Assembly: GCF_001439805.1 (NCBI RefSeq)
Contig: NZ_JYLK01000017.1
Coordinates: 81,228-145,227, forward strand
Origin: Pseudomonas trivialis
GTDB lineage: Bacteria > Pseudomonadota > Gammaproteobacteria > Pseudomonadales > Pseudomonadaceae
DNA length: 64,000 nucleotides
Direction of reading: 5' to 3'
Shown: positions 55,694 to 63,551 of the stretch, piece after piece
Numbering within the stretch: the stretch's first letter is position 1
Layout of the letters: the number at the start of each line of letters is the position of its first letter
Translations under genes and position numbers: made by a program
The notes under the pieces: model-generated
The model's database searches: none
Seen by the model: the letters and a program-made list of their open reading frames with translations, nothing else
Told to the model about the DNA's origin: nothing

Positions 55694-56557
55694 TCAAGGA
55701 TAGGGGATGGTCGGTTCGATGCCGGCGAACACCGCGCCAGCGCCGTCGTAAGTCGCTTCGCCGAGGAAAGCATGCTGTGTCACTACCATGGAGTCGCGTA
55801 CGATCCATTGCAGACGATTGTCATTGAAGATGGCTGCAGTCCCAGCCAGTCGATAAGCCTTCATGACTACGTCCGCTCCGGTATGAGCGGCATGGGTGGC
55901 GCTGAGGCGTAATAAGTTAGTCTGCTGCAGGGTCACCGGATTACCGGCCAAAAGCGAGGCCCATACAGCTTCGGCGGATTCGTAGAAAAACGCCTGGGCG
56001 CTTCGCAGCATCGCCTCTGCCTTACCCAGTTCGCTGCGGTAATAAGCGCGATCACCCAAGCGCGGGGCACCGGTGACAGTCTTGGTGCTGCCCGACATTG
56101 CGATCACCAAGTCCAGTGCTGCGCGTGCCAGCCCAAGGTTAACGGCGGCGTGAACTTGCGCCTGGTAGGAAACGGACGGGTAATGATAGAGGGGCTCGTC
56201 AATTGTGGAGGCACTGCCACGCACGAAAGTCCACTCGTGTTGGATGTTCTTTTGGTGCAATTTGAGGTCATGGCTTCCCGTCCCTTGCATTCCGACAACA
56301 TTCCAGTTGTCGACGATCTGCACTTCGCTTGCCGGGAACACAGCGGTCAGCGGTTTGCCTGCCGTCGGTCCTCCACCGTTGGCCGATGTGCCACCGATGC
56401 CTACACCAATCCAGTTGGCACCTTTGCACCCACTAGCAAACCGCCAGTGCCCGCTGACTTCCCAGCCATTTTCAGTCTCTTTGGCGGGTTGTAGAGGGTA
56501 AAGGCCGCCAGCATAGACCTGGTCTGGCCCGTTGGCATAAATCAACGCTTGGGTTGC
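55694..56557 (-). pseudogene. Acyl-CoA dehydrogenase-like / flavin monooxygenase fragment (N-terminus lost)
   Basis: An open frame of about 284 codons covers the middle and C-terminal parts of an acyl-CoA-dehydrogenase-fold protein (GHWRFASGCKGANWIGVG, GMQGTGSHDL, a long helical C-terminal domain ending in a conserved-looking H-F-L-G-E segment). Family members are about 390-410 aa, so the N-terminal 100 or more residues are missing. The break lies near 56546-56560, where the sequence runs into a truncated catA fragment on the other strand. The only upstream start is a TTG inside the homologous region. The fragment is otherwise intact, which suggests a fairly recent break. Confidence 0.7.
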
Positions 56558-57260
56558 CGGGCTGGGCCTGGAGCATTATCTGGATATGTTGATGGACGCC
56601 GCCGATGTCGAGGCCGGCAAGACCGGTGGCACCCCGCGTACCATCGAGGGCCCGCTTTACGTTGCCGGTGCGCCGTTGTCCAAGTACGAAGCGCGCCTGG
56701 ATGATGGGACCGATGCTGCCGTGCCGCTGTTCATGCAAGGCCAGGTGCGCGATACCGACGGCAATCCACTAGTCGGCGCGATTGTCGATGTGTGGCAAGC
56801 TAATACCGGCGGCACGTATTCGTGGTTTGACCCGACGCAATCGGAGTTCAACCTGCGTCGACGCATCGAAACCGATGCCCAGGGCAACTATCGTTTCCGC
56901 AGCATCGTGCCGTCGGGTTATGGCTGCCCGCCGACCGGGCCGACCCAACAGTTGCTTGATCAACTCGGGCGCCACGGGCAGCGGCCGGCGCATATCCATT
57001 TCTTTATTTCGGCTCCGGGTTATCGGCACCTGACCACTCAGATCAACCTGTCGGATGACCCGTACTTGCACGACGATTTTGCGTATGCCACACGCGATGA
57101 ACTGATCGCCGAAATCCGCTTCAGCGACGATCAGCAACTGGCGCGGGAGTTGGGCGTGCAAGGGCGCTTTGCGCGAATTGATTTCGACTTTGAGCTGCAG
57201 GTGGCCGCTGCACCGGTAGAGCAGAAGCGCATGCAGCGCGTTCGTGCGCTCGAGGATTGA
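56553..57260 (+). pseudogene. catA: Catechol 1,2-dioxygenase fragment (5' truncated catA)
   Basis: Homology begins abruptly at AGLGLEHYLDMLMD, and about 75-80 N-terminal residues expected in Pseudomonas CatA are absent. A stop (TAA at 56538) lies upstream in frame. The rest is intact: GGTPRTIEGPLYVAGAP, the iron ligands (Tyr in TYSWFD and in IVPSGYG, and HIHFF with two His), and DDFAYATRDELI. CatA cleaves catechol to cis,cis-muconate in the beta-ketoadipate pathway; without its N-terminal linker domain this copy is unlikely to fold. An ATG at 56586 could start a 224-aa product. Confidence 0.8.
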
Positions 57261-57573
57261 GCGCGGTAGGGCAGGTGAGTACCTGAGTGTTCGGGATTAC
57301 GGTGTGTCGGTCAGTCTATCGACCGATAGATCGCAACGGGGGCGCAAGCAGACTTTAGTTGCATTGCCTGGTCAGCGGATGCCGGCCAGGCTTGGCGCAG
57401 AGGCTTTTTGGAGAAACTCAGCCGAATTGATCTGCATATTCAACTACGGCCTTAGACTTCCTGCTACGTGTTAGCTGATAAGAAAAAATTGCCAGCCACA
57501 TGAACCAGCCTGGCATCACCATCAAGACGACGCTCAGCCATTTCGCGGCTGAGTACCGTGTACTATTCGCCAA
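57261..57573. other. Region without recognisable gene
   Basis: Non-coding sequence between the catA and nhaA fragments. Short open frames have no motifs. The palindrome CTATCGACCGATAG lies at about 57317-57330. No terminator with a T-run was seen. Confidence 0.4.
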
Positions 57574-58015
57574 GGGTGGGCTATTCCTGCAGCGACCGAT
57601 ATCGCGTTTGCCTTGGGCGTACTGTCGCTGCTCGGTAAACGTGTGCCCATTTCGTTGAAAATCTTTCTGTCCGCGCTGGCGATTCTTGATGACCTTGGTG
57701 CTGTACTGATCATCGCCCTGTTTTATACCAGCGGCTTGTCGGTCAGCATGTTGCTGGCCTCACTGAGCGTTATTGTGTTCCTGGTGATGCCCAACCGATT
57801 CGGTGTGACCCGGCTCTGTCCTTACCTGATAGCGGGCAGTCTCCTGTGGTGTAGAGCTTCTGTGCGGAATTGGTTTCACAATGAGCCTGTTCATCGGGGC
57901 GCTGGCCTTCCCGGATAACCCGCATTTGGTCGATGAGGTGAAGGTTGGGGTGCTAATGGGCTCTATTCTTTCCGCTGTCCTCGGTATTGCTGTTCTTTTG
58001 AAGGCTAAACGTTAA
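57574..58015 (+). pseudogene. nhaA: NhaA Na+/H+ antiporter remnant (truncated and internally deleted)
   Basis: The frame opens at WAIPAATDIAFALG, an internal NhaA motif, and continues through KIFLSALAILDDLGAV, which holds the two essential aspartates, to YLIAGSLLW. After about 57850 homology jumps in another frame to LLCGIGFTMSLFIG and runs to the normal C-terminus (VLLKAKR, stop at 58015). The N-terminal third and roughly 130 internal codons are missing, and the join shifts frame. NhaA exchanges sodium for protons across the inner membrane; this copy cannot work. Confidence 0.8.
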
Positions 58016-58299
58016 TCCTGAGTTCATCTGTCCGTTGAGAGCTGCATGATGGATGAGCATCCAGTCGCGCCTGCGGGTTCAGGCATCATCAGGATATTTC
58101 GAACGCTTGAGCAACCCGAGATAGCTTCTCGGCAGAGCCAACATAAATAGCGAGAGGATGTTCGGAAAGCCTGGGCCGTTCCCAACCGCTCAGGATCGTA
58201 CCTTTCTCAAAGGTCTGTGAGCTTGTCACGGAAAGTCGGAATCCCACTTTTAACAGATATGTCGGCGCCGGTAAAAAAACACAACCTTTCGAGCGGCAG

Positions 58300-58605
58300 T
58301 CACGGCTTTGATGGCGCGATCCCAGCATGCCCTTTGGAAGCTTTGTCGGCTGCAGCGCAAACGAACGGGGTGTGGTAGCTGCTATCGATTGCGGAGCTGA
58401 AGACTGGGCCCATCGGGGACACGTCAGTATCTGACGCTTCTTCAATCCGTCCTGCCAGAAGCACCTGAAACTGAGATGGATAGTGACGCAGGAGGAATTT
58501 GGCGTCACGGCGTACCCTTTCTGGCATCGATAAGTCTCGGGAGAGCTCGAGCAGAAACTCCCCCGTTTGGATGACTGCCCGGGTACGTTCAATCGGCATG
58601 GTCAT
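58300..58605 (-). CDS. BPSL0761-like small protein
   Basis: A 101-aa frame starting MTMPIERTRAVIQTGEFLLELSRD, followed by RVRRDAKFLLRHYPS and LLAGRIEE. This matches my memory of the BPSL0761 family, small proteins of unknown function common in proteobacteria. Family members are about 75-85 aa and end soon after GPVFSSAIE, so the last 30 or so residues here (from YHTPFVCA) may come from a lost stop or a frameshift. GAGGG lies about 9 nt before the ATG. It lies among pseudogenes, so it may itself be decaying. Confidence 0.55.
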   Translation of the reverse strand: MTMPIERTRAVIQTGEFLLELSRDLSMPERVRRDAKFLLRHYPSQFQVLLAGRIEEASDTDVSPMGPVFSSAIDSSYHTPFVCAAADKASKGHAGIAPSKP

Positions 58606-59602
58606 GTTTAAGCCCTCTTAGTCATCGTGCTGCCGTAATTAGGTGCTCACGCTTGGCGAATGTCTTGACCTACAGTTAGTTGACGTGCCGTATCGGCCAC
58701 ACAGGGAACATGCTACTAGGTTCCTTAGGCTAAGGCCCCCCGTGCGTGAGTGCTTGGACGAAATCAATCGGCGTTATGCTGCGCAACGGACTCCTGTGCA
58801 GAACACGTTAGCCATGCCCGAAGTGAAGCCACCAAAGCCCGACAAATTGCCAACATCGCCCACCATCAGCGGTCCTTGGTTGCGTGTCTGACAAAATCCA
58901 TTGACTTGGTGAGGGTCAAAAGATCTATGGTATTTCTTACTGAAACGTTATCCCTAGATGCGTGGATCAGCCGGCGAGCCTTCAAACCGGTTCTAGTTCG
59001 AATCCGTCTAACAGGGCTCGGTCCAGAAACCTGTTCTGTTTATCAGATCTGTTCCGAAGCAAGCCCTGAGCATGCTCTTCAAAATCTGCTTTCATTTTCC
59101 ACTTGAGTGTCTTTACTTTTCGTCTCCCCTTCATTACCCCCCCATTTTTTTGAGTTTCAAAAGTCATAGTAATACTAGGTGCATCAAGCACTGCTGGAGA
59201 CTATCTCCAACGCAGAAAGCGAGTAACTCTTCTTCTTAATTTGGCGAACACGCGGTGAGCGGCAGGGTTGTTGTGCGTTGGAGAAATTTCCTCGCTCTGG
59301 AAGCGCTGTGATCAAATTCGATGCAGGTCGGTGCTTGAATCGCATGCGACCGCCTGGCGAAGTCTGATGCGAACGAGTGCTCTGTGAAACCACATCATAT
59401 CTCCATGTTTGGTATCCATGCGGTTATTCAGCCAGCGCTGTCTAGTCAGCGCGTTAGCCGAGGAGGTCATTCAGGTCGGGGTCATTGAACCAGCAGTGAC
59501 TACGACGGTATAGCAAGCTCAACTATCTCGGCTGACCTGTAGCGGCCAGCAGGCCTGAACATGCAAAGTACTAATAGAGCGGTTGATGGAAGCTTATATT
59601 TC
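58606..59602. other. About 1 kb without a supported gene
   Basis: Both strands hold only short open frames with no motifs I recognise, mixed base composition and no clear ribosome binding sites. It fits degenerate sequence inside a decayed region. Confidence 0.4.
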
Positions 59603-60073
59603 TCACTGTCTCCCTAAGGGTCCAAAAAGCTGGGTATTGGATGCTGCCGAATAGTTCTCTGATAGCTGAAAGTTCTGTTGTTGAAGGTGCCTGGGACAAT
59701 ACAACACCCGTGATTTCTTTTTCCGACGAAGATCCAGGTCACCCAGTTTGTAACTGGCTGAAGCAGTTCGGTAAACGACCGCGCTTTGATCAGTAGAGAT
59801 GCCGTTGAAGACGGTAACGCTCTCTAGCTCCTCTAAAGTCCAGTAGGTGCGACCGCTGATGGACGGCGGGCACATCATGTGAACATGCCTAATCTCTACG
59901 TCCGTGACTGCAGCTAGGTAGTACTGTAATTCGTAAGCACAGTTGAGTATGGCTGCACGATTGGTCTGCCCCGTGTGCAGGGAGATGATAGTGGCAATAA
60001 AGCATAGTCCCTCCATTTCGCCGTGAGTCCAATTCCGTACCTCACGCTGAGCGGGGTCATAAACAAAAATCAA
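59603..60073 (-). CDS. Hypothetical protein (doubtful)
   Basis: An open frame of 156 codons from a TTG that directly follows an in-frame TAA. The N-terminal part (YDPAQREVRNWTHGEMEGLCFIATI) looks protein-like, while the C-terminal half is rich in polar residues. No family was recognised and no ribosome binding site is visible. It may be a remnant of a longer gene whose start was lost. Confidence 0.25.
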   Translation of the reverse strand: MIFVYDPAQREVRNWTHGEMEGLCFIATIISLHTGQTNRAAILNCAYELQYYLAAVTDVEIRHVHMMCPPSISGRTYWTLEELESVTVFNGISTDQSAVVYRTASASYKLGDLDLRRKKKSRVLYCPRHLQQQNFQLSENYSAASNTQLFGPLGRQ

Positions 60074-60211
60074 TTAGGGCACCCTGACTGGTAGAAGGCA
60101 TCGGTTTTGGAAAATGCACTGCTTGCGATGGATAGAAAAAAAGCCCACAGCAGCGCTAAGAAATTTCCCTTGCAGGTTTGCGTTGCCGCAACGCAATTCT
60201 ACCGAAATGAA

Positions 60212-60236
60212 CACTATAGATTGTAGCCCTATAGTG
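60212..60236. promoter_or_regulatory. C-box-like inverted repeat upstream of XRE regulator
   Basis: CACTATAG and CTATAGTG form a perfect 8-bp inverted repeat separated by 9 nt (ATTGTAGCC). It lies 39 nt before the regulator's ATG. The TATAG...TGTAG...CTATAGT pattern resembles, from memory, operator boxes bound by restriction-modification controller (C) proteins. Confidence 0.55.
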
Positions 60237-60275
60237 AGCAAAAAGGCTTCATCGTTCCTTTTGCGAGGAATGGTC

Positions 60276-60557
60276 ATGGAAGTGAAGCAGGCGTTCGGGA
60301 TTGCGCTCCGAAATGCCAGGGTTCGTCGGGGCTTAACGCAGGAAGATTTCTACGACATCAGCAGTAGGACCTACATCAGCACGTTAGAGCGCGGGCTCAA
60401 AAACGTTACCATTGACAAAGCAGCTGCATTGGCCGAGCGCACTGGCGTTCATCCTCTCACTCTGATAATCGAGACTTTCCTGATCCTCGACCCAACAGTT
60501 AATCTAGCCTCCCTGATTAGACAGGTGCAGGAAGAAATGGAAGCGGCTTCTAAGTGA
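60276..60557 (+). CDS. Small XRE-family regulator, C-protein-like
   Basis: A 93-aa protein that is nearly all one helix-turn-helix domain (FGIALRNARVRRGLTQEDF, SRTYISTLERG, VTIDKAAALAERTGVHPLTL) with a short helical tail (VQEEMEAASK). The ATG at 60276 is chosen because GAGGA lies 6 nt upstream; an ATG at 60270 is too close to it. Size and sequence resemble controller proteins of restriction-modification systems and their solitary relatives. The inverted repeat just upstream suggests autoregulation. No restriction or methylase gene is nearby, so it is an orphan here. Confidence 0.75.
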   Translation: MEVKQAFGIALRNARVRRGLTQEDFYDISSRTYISTLERGLKNVTIDKAAALAERTGVHPLTLIIETFLILDPTVNLASLIRQVQEEMEAASK

Positions 60558-60640
60558 GGGGCGGTGGGGTCATAATTGGGGGGTAGAGGAGAGGAGCCGC
60601 ACAGCAGCCCAAGGAGTCGAGAGGGCAGCCAGGGCTTCTG

Positions 60641-60660
60641 AGCCCGGTCAACCGGGGGCT
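60641..60660 (+). terminator. Possible hairpin after XRE gene
   Basis: AGCCCGG and CCGGGGGCT can pair with a small bulge around a short loop, about 85 nt after the regulator's stop and before the IS element. No T-run follows, so support is weak. Confidence 0.25.
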
Positions 60661-60689
60661 GAGCATTAATTGCCTGTTCAGTCCCCTAG

Positions 60690-61856
60690 GGATTCTCCGA
60701 ACAAGTCCGCAAATGTGATGAAATGTGCCTGACCACCTGATCCGAGCCGCCCATGAGCCAGATGAGCTTTTCCGATTTCGAATACGCCGGAAAACGTAAG
60801 CAGACACGCCGCGAACGCTTCCTCGCCGAGATGGATCAAGTCGTGCCTTGGACAGACCTGCTGGGGCTGATCGAGCCGTTCTACCCCAAGGCCGGCGGTG
60901 GCAGAAAACCGTATCCGCTGGAAACCATGCTGCGCATCCATCTGTTGCAGAACTGGTTCTCCCTGAGCGACCCGGCCATGGAAGAAGCGCTCTACGAAAT
61001 CACGCCCATGCGCCAATTCGCACGCCTGACGTTGAGCGCGCCGATCCCGGAAGACACTACGATCATGAACTTCCGGCACTTGCTGGAGAAGCATCAACTC
61101 GCACCTGCGATCCTCGCGGTCATCAACGCTTATTTACAAGAAAAAGGCCTGTCGCTGCGTCAAGGCACTATCGTTGATGCCACCATTATTCATGCCCCCA
61201 GTTCCACCAAGAACGAGGAAGGCAAGCGCGATCCCGAGATGCATCAGACCAGGAAAGGTAATCAGTATTTCTTCGGAATGAAGGCCCATATTGGCGCTGA
61301 TGTCGAGTCCGGCCTGGTTCATCACGTTCATGGCACCGCCGCCAATGTGGCCGATGTCACACAGGTCGCCGAACTATTGCATGGCGAAGAAAACGCGGTG
61401 TATGCGGACGCTGGATACACCGGTGTCGAGAAGCGTGAAGAGCATGAAAATCGTGAAGTTATCTGGCAAATCGCAGCCCGCCGCAGCGCCTATTCCAGGT
61501 TGAATAAACGCAGCCTGCTGTACAAAGCCAAGCGCAAGATCGAGTAGTGCAAAGCTCAGACACGGGTCAAGGTTGAGCATCCGTTTCGGGTGATCAAGCG
61601 GCAGTTTGGTTACGTTAAAGTGCGCTTTCGTGGGCTGATGAAAAACACAGCTCAGTTGACCACGCTGTTCGCCCTGTCAAACCTGTGGATGGCTCGAAAA
61701 CAGCTGATGGGTATGGGCGAGTTGCGTGTTTAACACGGAAGAGCAGACGAAATAGCCCTCAATACACGAAGCATCGGTCGTTTTTTGGCAAATAGCGCTG
61801 CGTTCCGAGGAAATTTGGACTTGCCGCCGCCGCGTGGCAAGTTGATCGGAGCTTCC
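60690..61856 (+). mobile_element. IS5-family insertion sequence, 1167 bp, CTAG target duplication
   Basis: The left end GGATTCTCCGAACAAG and the inverted right end GGAAGCTCCGATCAAC match at 12 of 16 positions. Both ends are flanked by CTAG (60686-60689 and 61857-61860), the target duplication seen in some IS5-family groups. The element carries one transposase gene in the same orientation, interrupted by a stop codon. The right junction lies 1-2 bp from the stop codon of a small minus-strand gene. Confidence 0.8.
60753..61733 (+). pseudogene. IS5-family transposase interrupted by a nonsense codon
   Basis: The frame starts MSQMSFSDFEYAGKRKQTRRE and carries an IS5-type N-terminal domain (PLETMLRIHLLQNWF). 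DDE residues are in IVDATIIHAPSS (first Asp) and VYADAGYTG (second Asp). A TAG at 61545-61547 stops it after 264 residues, just after KRKIE. The same frame then continues intact for 62 codons (CKAQTRVKVEHPFRVIK...GELRV, stop 61731-61733) and holds the catalytic Glu region. Full length would be 326 aa, usual for the family. The single TAG probably replaced a Tyr codon. Confidence 0.85.
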
Positions 61857-61861
61857 CTAGA

Positions 61862-62221
61862 TCAGGCCTCACGATTCTGAGTATGGCGTAAAGCTGCAGA
61901 CTTACCTCGTGCAAGTGTGAGCTGACTGTCCAGGAGCACATCGGTCACTTCATAGTATTTGCCTTGACTGTCCTTGCGCCGATTGAGGATCTGCTCACCC
62001 TCAAGATTGGTGATGGCGTAGGCATGGACAATGTCTGAGCGTTCGGCGTTCATCGTCTGAAACAAGTCAGCCGCCAATTGTCCAGGTGCGACGACACCGG
62101 GGTAGGACAGAGCCGCTTTCTCCACAGCCTTTCGAAAGGCGTTACGCAAACCTGCGCCCATCTGCTCCTCAAGCTTCGTCCGGTTCAAAGTGGGATCAAG
62201 GTGGCAGGTAACCTTGGCCAT
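61862..62221 (-). CDS. Hypothetical protein
   Basis: A 119-aa frame starting MAKVTCHLDPTLNRTKLEEQMG, soluble, with no recognised domain. Its stop lies one base from the IS flank at 61857-61860, so the insertion may have changed or created its C-terminus. It follows a 36-aa frame on the same strand after 12 nt, as in a small operon. No strong ribosome binding site is seen. Confidence 0.4.
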   Translation of the reverse strand: MAKVTCHLDPTLNRTKLEEQMGAGLRNAFRKAVEKAALSYPGVVAPGQLAADLFQTMNAERSDIVHAYAITNLEGEQILNRRKDSQGKYYEVTDVLLDSQLTLARGKSAALRHTQNREA

Positions 62222-62233
62222 GAAACTGGCGAT

Positions 62234-62344
62234 CTAGGCGAAACCGTACCAGGCAAAACCCAAACGAAACAGGTGGGCATTGCTACCAGGTAAGGCCACG
62301 CGGCCAAGGCTTTTAATGGCCTCGAATTCTGCATCAGTGCTCAT
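62234..62344 (-). CDS. Very small ORF (36 aa) upstream of hypothetical gene
   Basis: MSTDAEFEAIKSLGRVALPG...WYGFA, too short for most gene finders. AGG motifs lie upstream of the ATG. It ends 12 nt before the ATG of the next minus-strand gene, which suggests co-translation or a leader peptide. It could equally be the truncated start of a longer gene. Confidence 0.3.
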   Translation of the reverse strand: MSTDAEFEAIKSLGRVALPGSNAHLFRLGFAWYGFA

Positions 62345-62448
62345 GGTTTACCTATCCCTAGATGCGCCTCCAGTAGGCGGCAATTGTCTTATCATTCAGC
62401 GATGCATGATGCGCGCGTTTTCGGGAGCCTAGGTGATCCCGTGAATGG

Positions 62449-63271
62449 CTACTCTGTAAATGACAACCGTGCATCAACTATGCACAGGTCGCAGCCTAGG
62501 ACGCTTGCTAAACGTCCTTGAACCAGAGAACACTGCCAAACTCCAACACAAATCCCGATCCGCGCGCCAACGAGGGCAATCGCTTTAGCTAATCTGCCTT
62601 CGAAAATACGGTCAAGCGCAACGCCGAAACCTCTTGAAGCGGTCCTAAGTTTTCCGGTTACCATTTTCCGGATGGTGGAGTTCAGAAATTCTACCTTCGA
62701 CAATGTTGAGTTGTGCATCCTGATGAACTCCTTGTTCTCGAAGGCCTGGATCTCCTCTTTCCCCTAAAGGAAATGCCGGCGAATGCCACCGTTGAGCTCC
62801 ATTAGGGACGTTATTTTGGGGTGGTGCGCGTAACCAGAGCCGCAGCGGTCGGCCAGTAGGTCATTCAAATTCAGCCGGCGCTCCACGGGGATGACGGAAG
62901 CATCCCTTCCGCCTAATACTCGGTACCGATGCTCAAGGTGTTCGAATCCGTAGGTAAGGTTTCGCATATTCCAGTGCACCCAGTACTTGTCGCGCCTGTC
63001 ACGGACGAACTGATAAAAACCGGTTAGCAACTGGAGTTCTACCGCGTCGAAATTCCCGAGAACGTCTTTCCGTCCGATTCGAAACTCTTCAGCGATGGAA
63101 TGCGTGGAGAAACTAACGGCCTGACCGGTAGCGTAATGGCAATGGAGGTGATACGGGGGAGAGGCCTTCGTTATCGTCGTACAGGCTCTGGCAGGAGTAG
63201 TGAATGGTGTAGAAAATCTGAGGGGCCTTCTTGACTTCTCGAATGAATGCGCCGCTATCCGTAATGCTCAT
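62449..63271 (-). pseudogene. Multiply broken gene of unknown function (about 275 codons)
   Basis: One protein can be traced through several lesions. It starts with MSITDSGAFIREVKKAPQIF (ATG at 63271) and loses frame near SPVSPP. It resumes as RITSIAI and shifts again to HYATGQAVSFSTHSIAEEF, then runs on through FYQFVRDRRDKYWVHWNMRN and VERRLNLNDLLADR to GGIRRHFL. A TAG at 62764-62766 interrupts, then the same frame continues with GKEEIQAFENKEFIRMHNSTLSK and a hydrophobic C-terminal stretch (AIALVGARIGICVGVW). There are thus at least two frameshifts and one nonsense codon. The hydrophobic C-terminus suggests a membrane-anchored protein. The function was not recognised. Confidence 0.6.
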
Positions 63272-63458
63272 TGACTCTACTCGCGGTCAGTCGTGCGTCG
63301 AGGCAGATTACTCAACGCTTCCGCACCGATGATGGAGCGGAAATCTATTCCCTGTAATAAAGCCTGTTTCAGCGTGGCACGACGGCGACAAGGTGGACTG
63401 ACGTCACTCCAAGTCGCCATAAATCAATGCTGGCCGTCCAAATGGGTAATTGCACTGA

Positions 63459-63534
63459 TTTGACCACCTGTTTACATTCGACTTGACCAGCCATTTGCAT
63501 CGGATGTGACCAGCGCACGGCTACGTCTTGACCG
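63459..63534. repeat. Four direct TGACC(A/G) repeats at 22-23 nt spacing
   Basis: TTTGACCA (63459), CTTGACCA (63482), TGTGACCA (63505) and CTTGACCG (63527) recur at near-constant two-turn spacing. Such arrays of transposase-binding repeats are typical of the ends of IS21-like elements. No transposase of that family is seen on the left, so this is probably a remnant end. Confidence 0.5.
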
Positions 63535-63551
63535 GCAGGAAACGGCCGATT

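Noticed and set aside
58089..58592. A 167-codon minus-strand frame overlapping the BPSL0761-like gene
   Set aside because: Its first half is the out-of-frame shadow of that gene. Its last 60 residues look protein-like but have no start, so it was not called.
59560..59600. GTACTAATAGAGCGGTTGATGG, reminiscent of the 3' end of some 23S rRNAs
   Set aside because: The match is short, and neither the preceding rRNA sequence nor a neighbouring 5S or tRNA is present, so it is probably chance.
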